Positions 51,489 through 63,813 of a DNA stretch of 64,000 nt are shown piece by piece (within the stretch, counting starts at the first letter, position 1; each line of letters starts with the position of its first letter). The notes below the pieces were generated by a model. The model did no database searches. It was given only the letters and a program-made list of their open reading frames with translations, and had not been told where the DNA came from. The position numbers and the translations under genes were made by a program. This DNA comes from Bolinopsis microptera. Lineage: Eukaryota > Ctenophora > Tentaculata > Lobata > Bolinopsidae. Location of the stretch: positions 10,139,226 through 10,203,225 of the forward strand of contig NC_087074.1 in the NCBI RefSeq assembly GCF_026151205.1, in the 5' to 3' direction.

Positions 51489-54226
51489 CTAATTCTTCAT
51501 CTTTATTTCTTTATCTGGACATTCACACACATAAGGTCGTTCGTGGTGAACGAAGGAGTCGTCCCATTTACCGTTTGTTCTCCTGATACCCACACAATCC
51601 TGACCTGTGAGAGGGGGCAGAGTTTAGCGAGGGGCTGAGTTTAGTCAGTTCGGATCACAAGATTTCACTTGTCAGCTTTTAAAGTGTAAATGTGACGGAT
51701 TCAGTTTGCATGGCCCTTATACTTATAGTTAAGATAATGTTAAGAATAGACCTGCAAGATGTTTGTCTCCCTTAGTCCAGTTGTCAGGTTGACTGTACTC
51801 CCAGTTGAACCAGCTGACCAGTTCCCCTGTCCTGATCTCTCTCCACTCTCCTTCCACTGCTGTGTCGTGTCCACCTATCCATACCTGACAAGTGGCAAGT
51901 AAAACAATGTAGAATGTATTTACACTTTACAGTGTACATAATACTCTACGATACCAAAATGTTCTCTTAGGATTTGAATAGGAAAGAGTTATAGATTTGG
52001 GGATTGAAATTAAGATTTGCTCCAGCATATTGATTATTGAAGATAATGTGGTTTACTTTCTATACCGATATTTTTTTCTGATAATAATAATAAACAACGA
52101 TATGTAGAAATAGGTTGAGTCAAGCAACTGTTTACATATATGTACATTGAACAGTATATCATATTAAGTCAGGTTGACACTCGTTGTTTTCTTCATCAAT
52201 ATTTCTGCAGGAGAGGCAACAGTGACGGAACGGTTAATTTCTCAGTCTCACTTCAAGTTCTATCACGACGGGAAAACGTGCAACTCTACAGTGTGACTGT
52301 GTGACATTCAACCGAGGACACAGTATTTGTAAAACAAGAGACATTGACATGAACAATTTGGCTTTGTTGCTGGCGATTTTTTGATCGTTTTAAAGCCTTT
52401 TAGTTTAATACGATTAACAAATCGTTTACTATTTTGTAAGTTTTAATCCTCTTATTTAGTAAATAGCATCTACGTGTTATACATTAGATTTAGGATCATT
52501 TGTACTAATTGCAGATTGCAGACCATCTTATTCAGTTTAAAACTTTTTGAAACTTGACAGTGATACACTTATGATTACACGTTTACGTAAATAATAATGT
52601 TACCAATTACACTTATATTAACGTTTATAATTGGGTTGCTAATTACGTTCATAACAGCATGCTGTCAATTCTTGTTTTTACCCGTTGTGTGTTAAGTAAA
52701 AACAAAATATTTGATCGTAAAGTTCAAACGGGTATGATGCTGAATATCGTAGTTTGAAGATGTGAAATTTATTTCAAAACGTTTTCTAACCCAATTTTCG
52801 TGAGCATATTTCCTAGCATTAGGGTGAGAGGTAAAGGAAGCCTGGATATCTTGAAGTATTTTCGCGTTCTCTGTGGGGTTCTGTGGGAAGGCTATCCGCA
52901 TTCCCATGTCTTTGCAGGACTGGACCGCAGCGGTCCAGTTCTTAAACTCCCAGGTAGCTCCATACAGTACAGCTCCCAACCCGTACACATCTGAGACAGG
53001 GAGGTCTTATTAACCATCAACATTAACTTTTGTTAACGGTGATTTATAATTACATTGAATTGAAGCTTGTTTTGGACACGGTTAGCCTCAAAGAGGAGAA
53101 TGTTAATTAATAATTAATTAATTAGCTAATTATGTGCAATTCGAATACGAAGATGCTAATTTGTGTCAGTTATTACCTTCACAAGTTTCGTCTGAGACAT
53201 GAATGTCTACATCCATATTCTCCTGTTTGCTCGAACAGCAGTCCTTAACCACGCATCTGGGTAATTAAAAAACGGTTTACGATTAAGAACTAAACTTAAA
53301 CTGTCACACACAATACTTCGGCCTGTTTGGTCGAATACTTGCAACTTCAAGAACGATTGTTACAATGACCAACCTGTAGGTGTCGATGTCATCTTCAGTA
53401 ACTTTTTCTATGTACAGGGTAGATTTGCCCACTGCTACCGGCCCCATGTTCTTCCCTTTCTCCTCTGACAAAATGAGACTGCGTTAGTTTGTGTAGTCGT
53501 CAGATATCCGACCTTAAAAGCTTAAATAAAATCATTGTTTAAAGACTTATGAGTTGAAAGTTGTTTGTTGAAAGTTGAAAGTTAAAGAGAGGGTTCTACC
53601 GTATCCTGGTCCGAGTCCCTTGATCCAGTAAACGTAAGGGTCTGACATGCCGTGCCCATGTGCTGCACAAAGTATTGAAACCTGGGGTCACGTGTGGGGG
53701 TCACGTGTGGGGGTCACGTGTGCATTGTGAGTTATGAACTTCAATAATTATAAATCAATTTTAAGTTTGCAGACTAATAGTAATTGCAGTGCAATTTCAT
53801 CGGTCAAATTTGTATTAGCAGGAAATTGCTCAGATCATACCGTGATTGTTGTGGTCAGTTATCAATAATTAATCATAATTAATGTATAACTCGTGATATA
53901 ACGGTATTTCTAATATTCTTACCCGATCTCCGAGGTTGACTTTCAGCTCTTTTGGAGGACGTTTCAGTATTTCGATAGTTCCTTTATACAGTGAACAGTA
54001 CCCTTTCAAACCGGCAAAACCTGTGATGAACAAGAAACTATGAACGCACTTATATGTACTCTTTCTAATGTGTAAGAGCAGTATGTAAATGCAGTAAATC
54101 TAACTTCATCGATATTCTGAATGAGAACGATTATATCTCACTTCTTTAAGGTATTTTGTTTGAAATCCTTATAATATGAAAGAGCAAACCTGTTCCAATC
54201 AGTGATAAAAAGAAGAGAACCAACAT
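51489..54226 (-). CDS. Secreted protein with Ig-like domain and C-type lectin-like domain, 8 exons
   Basis: Exons 5' to 3': 54226-54190, 54020-53923, 53681-53600, 53464-53374, 53256-53177, 52990-52791, 51884-51752, 51604-51489, giving 278 aa with consistent phases. A signal peptide MLVLFFLSLIGTGFA starts at the ATG. An Ig-like domain follows: VSILCAAHG (first Cys), YVYWIKGLGPGY (Trp), then LYIEKVTEDDIDTYRCVVKD (the D..Y.C motif). A C-type lectin-like domain completes it: ATWEFKNWTAAVQSC, VWIGGHDTAVEGEW, WFNWEYSQPDNW, CVGIRRTNGKWDD, RPYVCEC. QPDN, rather than QPD or EPN alone, marks the sugar-binding loop. No transmembrane segment is visible. Likely a secreted recognition or adhesion protein; the ligand is unknown. 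Confidence 0.9.
53683..53729. repeat. Three tandem 16-bp GGGGGTCACGTGT repeats
   Basis: Each holds a canonical E-box CACGTG. Located in the intron upstream of exon 3 of the lectin gene, next to its acceptor. Confidence 0.9.
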
Positions 54227-55204
54227 GGCCAATCTCAGCAGCTCCCTGAGGTCTGAGATAAGACAAGTTCAGAGATAAGAGAATGAAGTCAACAATTCAA
54301 TCGTCAAATACAGTATGAGTTCCGATTTTACGGGCGTGGTATTTTTACCTCATCAAACTTCTGGCCGATGAGATTATGAGATTTCTTCATCGGATTCTCG
54401 ACCATTAGTTGGTTCACCTGACCGTCGCTTTTGGTCACGTGATGTTGATTCTTTTACTTCGCATATTAGTTGGAACGTTAATGAAAGGTTCAATGAGGTC
54501 GACCTTATCCCCACGTTGTTTTTATTCTTTGATCTTCGGATCTTGCCAGCGTTTCACTTAGTATAGGCTTATAGGTCTAGAGGAGGCCAATCTCAGGGGC
54601 TAATTCATGGGTGGGACGGTCCTTCATCAATGGGATTATTGGATTTCCCACACGAAAGAAGTTATGTATTTATATCCTTTGTCAACAGACTGGAATATGA
54701 ACCATCAGCCAGAATTAGAATTCGAATACGCGACCTTGATCCTTATATTCAATGTGACACCACAACTCGATTATAATCATTAAACTACCGAAGATAAGAG
54801 TAACGTAGGACAGCGTATCATTATTTGGATTTATACAAACATGTCTAGATAACTCCTATCCCAGGATCTACACACTATCTGAGTTTAAAACTCAGGGTTT
54901 ATTAAGTTTAGAAATAAGTTCGAATTGAATTAATGAGAGAATCAATGAAAACTCATCTTCATCTATAAAAGTAATTTTCACTGAAAGATTCCCAATATTC
55001 GCTATGATGCACTTATCAAAAGCACAAAACTGTTCGCAAATCACAATGCAGGCATTCAAGTATTATATATTCTCACAAACTTCGAAACTAACAAAATTTA
55101 ATTTTCATAAATCTGTCGATCTTTTCCGTTTAACTACTCAAATCTTTCCTAAAACTTCGCCAGTCTTCTCTAAATCAACTAAATTTGCCTCTCCAGGTGA
55201 ACCT
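54227..55204. other. Intergenic between the VWC-like and lectin genes
   Basis: Upstream of the lectin ATG the minus strand reads CTCAG|ACCTCAGGG, a possible acceptor of a 5' UTR intron. Otherwise unassigned. Confidence 0.5.
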
Positions 55205-56119
55205 CTACAATCTCAGATCCGCATCACTTATCTCTTCTAATTCTTTTGCTATTCTTGCTGCGTTCTCCTCTGCTGCCTGTTTCTCGCACAACTGAACATA
55301 AAAGAATTATATAACTGATCAGTTTGGTTTATTAGAGAAAAGTTGTGTTTAAATTAATCTGGAAAAATTGCGCTTAAATTATTTAACACAGAGGCCAATT
55401 AAACTGGACAATCTGAATAGAGTTAATGAGTAAATTATGAATGTTTTAAAGACATTTTTCAAAGATTTTCTCTATATTATCTAACTAAACACCTCAGTTT
55501 CTTTAGTACAGGAGACAATCCCGTCATAACACTCGCAAGTTTTACAGCCGTCAAGGAAGAATCCCTTATGGGGATAGTACATGGTAGGACTTCCGTACTT
55601 GCACGTTGAACAGATCTGGACACATAAGTGTTGATTAGATGATTTGTTAATTGGTTAATTGAGCGATTAGTTTCCTGGTAGTGTTGAAATTTAACCACGT
55701 AGTGACACAGTGGTACCTCATATGGATTTCTGGCCCTAACAAAACCAAAAAGTGGAAGTGAAAGATTTTGCATATTCTAATCTAGCAAGAATCGTTCTTC
55801 ATTGACTAATTTAACAATTTTAGTGTTATCGGCAATGGAAAAGATAATTTTTAAGGAGAAAGTTGTGATAGGTACTTATTTTTATCAATAATCGCAATAA
55901 ATCCACAAAGTGCTATTTTTCGTAAATTAATCAAAAAATACTTACGTCTGGACCGCAAATCACTGTAGAAGCCTGTAAGCACGTGCAGCGCGCGCAGTTG
56001 TTGGGCCAACTTTCCTGGAACTTGTAGGTCTCGCCATGGTACTTGCAGTCTGGGTGTTCTTCTTGAGCCACAGCCGTGGTTAGCACGGCTAAGGTCGTGA
56101 ATAGGAGTACTAACTTCAT
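55205..56119 (-). CDS. Small secreted cysteine-rich protein, VWC-like, 3 exons
   Basis: Exons 56119-55946, 55615-55493 and 55291-55205 give 127 aa. A signal peptide MKLVLLFTTLAVLTTAVAQ begins it. Next is a Cys-rich region in two parts: HPDCKYHGETYKFQESWPNN, CARCTCLQASTVICGPD, then CSTCKYGS, GFFLDGCKTCECYDGIVSCT. The C.C, C..C.C and CxxxxxVxC spacing resembles von Willebrand factor C (VWC) domains. A Glu/Ala/Lys-rich tail (EKQAAEENAARIAKELEEIS) follows. Secreted; target unknown. A 10-bp tandem array lies 12 bp upstream of the ATG. Confidence 0.8.
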
Positions 56120-56130
56120 GGCTATAAGTT

Positions 56131-56400
56131 ACTAATCGTTACTAATCGTTACTAATCGTTACTAATCGTTACTAATCGTTACTAATCGTTACTAATCGTT
56201 ACTAATCGTTACTAATCGTTACTAATCGTTACTAATCGTTACTAATCGTTACTAATCGTACTTAATCGTTACTAATCGTTACTAATCGTTACTAATCGTT
56301 ACTAATCGTTACTAATCGTTACTAATCGTTACTAATCGTTACTAATCGTTACTAATCGTCACTAATCGTTACTAATCGTTACTAATCGTTACTAATTGTT
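56131..56400. repeat. 10-bp tandem array (ACTAATCGTT), 27 units
   Basis: Perfect except for four variant units (for example ACTAATCGTA, CTTAATCGTT, ACTAATCGTC, ACTAATTGTT). The unit length is about one DNA turn. On the minus strand it reads AACGATTAGT and occupies the promoter/leader position of the VWC-like gene. Confidence 0.98.
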
Positions 56401-58880
56401 TTTTGTAGGTGAGAGAATTGTTTGCTACAGTTGAATCGTACTCAAACCTTACTAATACTGGGCGGCGCTCAGCCTGTCAGTGTCATTCCTCCGAATCTCT
56501 ATTCTATCATGTTTATGAACATGATAGCCTGGGGTCCCCAGGTAAACTCAAACCCTAATAAAGGGCTCTGTAAAATACAATAATTTTGTGAAAAAATGTT
56601 TTTTAAAGATATGACCGTCTCAAGTTAAGTTCTAGGGCAATAGAGACAGGTGGTACTGGTATCAATAGCAGAGCCAGAAAGATAATAAACACCGACCGAA
56701 CAACGAAGTTAACATGTTCAGATGATTTGCAATCAATTCAGGAGTGCTTGGACAATACATGACTGCCCCATTCAATATCCTGCTTCAACTCCACGATACA
56801 TTACATGAAGAATTCGTTGTAACTTTGTTTGAAAAGCATTAATATATAGTTGGATTAAATAAAGTTGACGCCGTAGAATTAAATGTTATTTTGTATGTAG
56901 AGCTCGAAGCTGACATCAATAATTGAGCCTGAGGAGGATGAACCATCTAAATGTGTAAATAATTATTCAATCGATAACATATGATTATAAAGAATCTGAG
57001 ATTCATCCTCAATATCCTCGTTCAAACAAACTAGTTGATAATTAGCTGAAGACAAATAGATGTACCAAGCTATGACTACCTTCGTAGTTTGTGGTAGTAA
57101 GGTCTCATCAGGAGATGTCTTACAAGGGAGTTATAGTCGTTGGCTAATTGATATTTGTGTAGTAAAAGGGAGGGTAGTAACGCCACGAAATAACTCTCTT
57201 CCATGATGTGTGTAAGGGTGAAGGTGAAGCACTGGTTTTACGCTTCAGTAATTATAGATGAAACTAGGTGTAACTACCTTATCGGACGTTACATTGCGTG
57301 AACGGAAATAATTTTGAACGGACATTAAAATAAATTCTAGGTCCGATGAAGTAGGTGTATATGTGTACTGAGTACACACACACACACCTACTTCATCTTA
57401 CACTGTACTCGTAGTCTTAACAGGTTCCAGTTTTCATCAAAGTAAATATTATTAGTATAAATTGATTATTTTAGATATTATCAGTCTGTGCAAAAATTGA
57501 TTTGTGAGGTGATCTGCTGTTTAAGTGAACATAATTATAGAAATAATTTCACTTACATTCCTGAAATAATCCCGATAATGTGTAAGTGTAGGATAAAAAC
57601 GACTCTCAAAGATAAACACAAAGCTAGTGTCCGGAGCATCAAGAGCTGATTTCAAAGAAATTGAATTTGAATGTCACAAATATAATAGTGGAGTTCGTAT
57701 TTTATTTTTACTGGACGGCGTCTGCTTGTCAATCCACTATACATTCCGCGATCTGTGTTTTTGAACACTTAAGCCTAGGATCCCCAGGTAATATCGTATT
57801 CAGTATTGTACATATCAATTGCGGGCAGTTATTAACCATTTACGTAGACGGAAGTCGGAACATATCATATGCGTCATAATAACGGTAAAAGTGGTTTAAT
57901 TCACAATTCTATGAGGGTGTGATCTGTTGAAATTCATCGTTTAAATTAATTTACTTATTACATAAACCACTCTCCACACTATTAATTAAATAGATAATTT
58001 AGTGCTGGCAAGCGTGACTGGAGCTTTTTAGCCTTTTTTTAAACGTTTACCAATACCATAAAGATGACAGGAATAAAAATAGTCATGTCAAGATTTATAT
58101 GAATTTTTCGTTCAATACGCGCCAGCACTGTATACGAAATTCAGAAAATACCATAATATAAGTCGCCATAATCATGTTAAAATTAAGTTAGAGCTCTGAT
58201 ATTTTTCGGGACATTCGAAATTGAAATACTCCTTGAAGTGTCGCACGAGCCATTGCAGATAGAACAGCGAGTACGCCAATAAAGCATTATAGATTCTCAG
58301 TGTGTTCCTCACACGATTTCACACTATCATGCTCATACTCAGACCTCAGTGACTTGATATAACGTTACCATCTGCGCCCCTAAAAAAGGTCGTGTCGTTT
58401 TTAGCCCCCTCCTCTACACTCAATATTATTTCAGGTAGCACTAGCAGTTTTAATGTCCCTGCTTTAAAAATTAAATTGTTACTAATTCATAAGATATATA
58501 ATTTGGGTGTTATCATGCGAATACTAGTTTTATATGTGATAGATTTTGAAAATATATGTTCTGATGCTTTCATGTGCTATTGCTAAATATATTATTACTC
58601 AAATATAATTATGTGGTATATTCAAGTGAGGGATAAAGAATACATTGGTTGCATCCAAGATGGCATAACCAGCCATAAGTATTAATCATTGGAATTAGAC
58701 ACATAGGCTCCTCCTGGTAAATTTGATTCCCTGGCCTCCTATTGGCTGTTATGAGTCACACGATGAGATTAAAGCTATCTGATTGGCTGGATGTGGGGAG
58801 GCAGTTAGTGGAGTGATTTCCGTGTAGAAGAGTTCGTGGCACAAGATTTATAGCACACTGTGTTGCTCTGTGTTCGTTGT
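56401..58880. other. Intergenic AT-rich, minor features only
   Basis: One inverted repeat GATGAAGTAGGTGTATATGTG with its complement at 57343-57396, around a TGAGTACACAC loop. No supported gene. Confidence 0.6.
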
Positions 58881-58881
58881 G

Positions 58882-58970
58882 TGCTTAGTAACCGCTTAGT
58901 AACCGCCTGTTGACCGCTTAGTAACCGCTTAGTAACCACTAAGTAACCGCTTAGTAACTGCTTAGTTACT
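58882..58970. repeat. 11-bp tandem repeat GCTTAGTAACC, ~8 imperfect copies
   Basis: GCTTAGTAACC and close variants in succession. Confidence 0.85.
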
Positions 58971-59600
58971 GTTTCTTAAACTAGGATGTCCAGCTATTTC
59001 TTTACATTGTTATGTATAGTAGTGTTAACTGTATAGTGGTGTATAGTAGTAGTACTAGTAGTAGTAGTGTATAGTGGTGTACATTACCCATTCCTTATGA
59101 TTAGCAGGTGCTTATGATTAGCAGGTGCAATGTGCATGGTGTTTTATTTCGTATCTGAACTCTGAAGAGTAAAGTTAGACCAAATTGTATTGTTTTACTA
59201 AAATATGTGAGTTGGTGAGCAAACGTTTCACATTTTCTTTCGACAAAATCGTTTCTCTGATGGAGCTGGTTCCTTTTGGTTTTTAATTTCATAAACGCCA
59301 CTTACAATTAAAAGAAAATGGAAAATGTCGATGAGAAACCTCACATTTGGTGTATTTTCTAGTGAGAGTTGAGACATGCAACATAATGTTAGCTGGACCC
59401 ATCAGCGGTGGTCTAATCAGTGTAATGGCTTTATCTTCTCCCATGGCGGCTCTATTAATTAAACCTTAAAAGGAATAAGCTGCAGCTCCTACAGATTGTA
59501 ATGACGGTTCTGTGAATTATCTATACAAGCTACGTTATTCGCTTGATATTCGTTCTTTAGGTTTGTATGTGGCCATTTTAACCTTCCGTCAAATTATACC
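58971..59600. other. Intergenic, no supported gene
   Basis: Contains a TAGTAGTGTATAGTGG-type simple sequence at 59036-59085 and a 19-bp direct repeat of CTTATGATTAGCAGGTG at 59095-59127. Confidence 0.6.
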
Positions 59601-59604
59601 TACA

Positions 59605-59926
<322 letters not shown>

Positions 59927-60457
59927 GGAGCTTGTGTCATTAATTTAACTTCGGTTGGAAGTTTAGAGATTGCAGTATTCATCATTATTCACTGTTTGAA
60001 AATGAAATTCGTAATGATATATTTTAGAATCTATGCAGATTTCAGGGACAACGGAAATAACGTTTGATACAATTGAAAGAGATTTTCTTAGATTTTTTAT
60101 ATAATTTATCAAAATTGATATAAACTAAAGAAATCCACCAACTCCATAAAAACCTTAATTCAATTTTACTTTGTCACTAACATCATTATAATAATTAAAA
60201 TTCTTTCATATCAAGTCTCAGATAAAAAAAAAACTTTATGCCATGTCTATAATATGGGGACAAACCTTATTAACCAATATGATTAAAAATTATTAACCAA
60301 TATGATGCAAAATGCAAACCTTACAACCTGTTATACCGAGTATTTTATAGATAATCAAGTTTGTATAATACTGGAAATAAAGCTCTGAAAATAGGACCCT
60401 TAACATTAAATCAGTGTTTCTTTTTCTGTCCAAGTTAAAGCAACTTCCAACATGTTC
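59927..60457. other. 3' flank of the Ly6-like gene, AT-rich
   Basis: Nothing recognised beyond short poly-A/T runs. The minus-strand gene ends at 60458, so its 3' UTR lies here. Confidence 0.5.
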
Positions 60458-61670
60458 TTACAAGAGGGTATAGAGGGTGGCAAGGAGGGGTACGAGGAAT
60501 GCGGTGAGAGTTGAAGCAGAGGACATCTTGTTACACTCAGCAGTCGTACATTCCGCGCATTTCTTAGCTTTAAGGTCTTCAGCTGTGCATGGTCCACATC
60601 CACTTTGATTAACTTTGAAGGTCTTATCGGCAGATTCTCCAGGCATGTGGCATTTGATGGCAGTATCTTTGAGTCTTTTGCAGGTAACTGCTGTCTCCTT
60701 CATCACCTGTTTATCGTCCTTGACCTCGTAGTCGTAGCACTTAAAGTCTGCAGCTGTCTCTGCGGTCTTTTGGCAGGCAGTCTTTGAGTTTCCATCGCAG
60801 TCTTGGCAGTTGGCATTATTGGTATCACAAGCTCCACATCCGTAGGTCTGGCCGGTTGCCAATCCGGTGTATTCAATGAACTTTGGTTGATGGCACTTGG
60901 CGGCTGGAGCTTTTCCAGATTCTGTTGCACAAACTGTAGGAGCAGCAGCACCATCTGATCCTTGGATGCACATGATTGGTGGTCTGTTGCACTCAGCTGT
61001 GTCGCACTCTACACACGTCTTTGCTGTCTTGTCCGCAGCACTGCATGGACCACATCCCTTGTTCGCCAACTTGTAAGTTTTGTCGGAAGATGGTCCTGGC
61101 ATGTTGCACATGATAGTAGTGGCTTTGAGTCTTTGGCAGGTGGTTGATTCTTTCTTGGGTGTGAGCTTAGTTGCATCTTCCAGCAGTTCATAGTCGTGAC
61201 ACTTGAACTCTACACCTGTTTCTTTCTTTATGTTACAGGCAGCAACTGTTGTTCCGGTACAGGCTTCACAAGTGGCATCCGTGTTAGCGACACATTCCCC
61301 ACAACCATAAGTCACACCTGCTGACATCCCTGTGTACTGAACAAACTTAGGCCTGAAAGAAATTATTTTGTTAAGTTATAGAATAAATTGTGGCAAGATT
61401 CTAAAGCACTCTTTTGGTCTTGCTATTAGTATACAAATATTGGTATATAAAACAAATATTGGCATATAATAAATATTGGTATATAACAAAACATCGAAAA
61501 TTCAAAGTTTTCGTCCGAACAAAGTTCACTTACTGGTGGCATTTAATGTCATTTGCGCCACAATCTTTAGGAGTCGTATCCGTCCCGTCACCCTGTACAC
61601 ATTTTATAATAGCATCACTCTGATGAACTGCCACCAACACCAAGCAAAGCGTAACAAGGGCCACCTTCAT
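60458..61670 (-). CDS. GPI-anchored cysteine-rich protein with four Ly6/uPAR-like domains, 2 exons
   Basis: Exons 61670-61534 and 61352-60458 join (phase 2) to 343 aa. A signal peptide MKVALVTLCLVLVAVHQSDA begins it. Then two ~150-residue repeats, each of two similar Cys-rich units. Units share K-C, CHQPKF(V/I)(Q/E)YTG, TYGCGxC....C..C, C(Q/K)RLK, MPG(P/E)S(S/A)DKT(Y/F)K, GCGPC and close with C(D/T)TAECN. The final CN after closely spaced Cys recalls Ly6/uPAR (three-finger) domains. The C-terminus MSSASTLTAFLVPLLATLYTLL is hydrophobic with no cytoplasmic tail, the pattern of a GPI-attachment signal. Probably a cell-surface protein; function unknown. Confidence 0.82.
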
Positions 61671-62864
61671 TTTTAGCTTAAAGTAAGTGCTTTATATTTT
61701 TAGTTCAGCTTAAATGTACGAATAAGTGTTAATAGAACAGAAATCACGTTTAAAATCTGAATATAAGTTAAATGAGACTTGGACACGAACAAATAAGAAC
61801 AGACAGCATGTAGGTTTAGATAATAGTTCAATATTACTGTTTAAGTATTGTGATGTTACAAGAAAATAGTAGGACACTGGTAAAGTTGAGAGACTTTTCT
61901 AGTTAGCACCACAGCCAAAAGGTCTATGCAATACAAGTGCCTTGAAACGTTGCACTACATCAATTTATAAGAAGGAAATAAGATCATGGGAATGATTAAT
62001 GATAGCTTGACAGTTATAGCGAATAAAGCAACAGTTATAACTCCCAATCAAAGGTCGAAAATACCGAGTGCAAAATAAAAATAGCACTACCCTGCTTTGC
62101 TGCCACATTGCTGCCACAGTTTATAAATTTATAATTGTGTCCTAATATATGAAAGAAAATAGCTTGTAGACGTTACAATAACTGCGTTACTTTTCAGAGT
62201 TCACGTGGCGTGTTGCATGGATAATGTAAATATTTATTCAGTCCATGTAAAATGGATACAACCAGGATGATGAACATCCCTGAGCTGAATAAATACTATC
62301 ATGTCTCTACTCTCTAGCTCAGAGTTGGACAAAATCAAATACCATCGTGTAGTACTATGTAGTATGTAAAGATCAGTGTGTTTACTTAGCAAGGCAACGA
62401 TAACTTTCGTCTAATATTAATAAATCTAATATGCAATGATACTCTTAGTTCTCAGTTCTGAGCATTTACAGGGTGATAAATTTTGAACGATTTTATTTAC
62501 CAGGCTGAAGTTAAACCGGATACTTTCCTGATTTCGTAAAAGTAAAAACCTTCGTAAACATACATGTTTTATCGAGACCTCCTGACGCCTCTCCCTTAGA
62601 CCAAGAGTCAAAATGTTACAGCTATTCAGCACAGTGCGCACGAATCAATTATCCATTTATTTATTTTGGACAACTTTAAAACATAATTTTGATTTCAATT
62701 AAACAAAATTATAAATAATTGAATAAATATGAAAAATATTTACTAACCTTTAAGAATAATGTGGGTCCCTCAGCTTAGAAACAGGGCATGTAGATGCTAG
62801 ATACAGGGAATACAACTAAAATAGAAGAGTGACAGAGTTCTACAGCTCGTTAGCAGACTCTATC
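61671..62864. other. Intergenic, promoter side of two divergent genes
   Basis: About 1.2 kb between the Ly6-like gene (minus) and the BTB gene (plus). No repeat or extra gene supported. Confidence 0.5.
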
Positions 62865-63813
62865 ATGGAGCTTGTCAATTCTACTGTTGTAATGTACTCG
62901 GAGGAACATGGCACCAAGGTTTGTAGTTCAAATAACATCAGGTATTTTGCGCTCCTACTAAAACGCTCACCCAAATTTTAAGAAAATTCTTGTGAAAAGG
63001 CCCTTTGGGTATGAAATTGATCTACATTTTTGGACGCTGATTCCGAATCACCCCCCATGACGTAAGGTAAAATGCTTCCCTGGAGAGTTATGGGCAAAAA
63101 ACCGTTTTGGTCACGTGACAGGCTAGTAAAACATGGATTCGATTGTTTAGGGCTCAGGTTAGGGTTAAGGTTGTGATAAGGGTTATGGATAGCTTCGGGC
63201 CGGGTTATAGTTATAGGGTTAGGGTACTACAAATTTGAGGTTTCAAATAATTAACCTCGACTCACGACTGTTAGTTGTTCGAAGACACTCTAAATCTACT
63301 GTTAATTGATATTTAACATTTAATCAATGTACCGTTTTATCAGATGTTGAAGCACCTCCGTCAGCTGTGGGATGACGAGCTGTACTGTGACGTGGTACTG
63401 AAGGTTGGAGACAAACTTATCAAGTCCCACCGGGTGGTGTTGTGTGCTGGCAGCAGGTAACTGTCAATATATTTCAGGGTATATCAGTATATGTGTCTAC
63501 CACTCCACATCAGTCGAGTGAAATGTTGGTCAAAAGTCGCTTGAAAGACTTTTTAACCAACCTTTCGATCAGCCGACACATATACAGCATGCAGGTAATG
63601 AATTGTTGCTTGACTTCACCTTAAAATTACAGTGATATTTGATGATATCTAATTTATCAGGTATAACTTGTCAGGTATTTCTCCACAATGTTGACGTCAG
63701 GATTGCGGGAGAGCAGCCAAGATGACCCGATAGAGATCCAAACTGTTGACCCAAGAGCAGCTGAGCTCCTCATCAAGTACATTTACTGTGGAGAGATCCA
63801 GCTAGATGATCAG
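62865..63813 (+). CDS. BTB/POZ-domain protein (kelch-like type), 5' exons; continues beyond the window
   Basis: Exons seen: 62865-62918, 63344-63456 and 63675-63813, phases joining. A short leader MELVNSTVVMYSEEHGTK precedes a BTB domain: LWDDELYCDVVLKVGDKLIK, SHRVVLCAGSRYFSTMLTSG, LRESSQ, then PRAAELLIKYIYCGEIQLDD. The D.VL.V, H(R/K)VVL, F..M and Y.Y.G positions match BTB consensus. BTB proteins of the KLHL type act as Cullin-3 substrate adaptors; whether kelch repeats follow cannot be seen because only ~190 bases remain. Intron 1 contains a dispersed repeat. Confidence 0.85.
62945..63225. repeat. Dispersed repeat, inverted relative to 50885-51178
   Basis: Same blocks in reverse order and complement: TTCTTGTGAAAAGGCCCTTT, TGGACGCTGATTCCGAATCA, CCTGGAGAGTTATGGGC, AAACCGTTTTGGTCACGTGA, then GGTTAGGG-like repeats. 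Lies in intron 1 of the BTB gene. Confidence 0.85.

Noticed and set aside
56131..56400. Direct-repeat array as CRISPR or centromeric satellite
   Set aside because: 10-bp units with no spacers and only 270 bp long; a local minisatellite.
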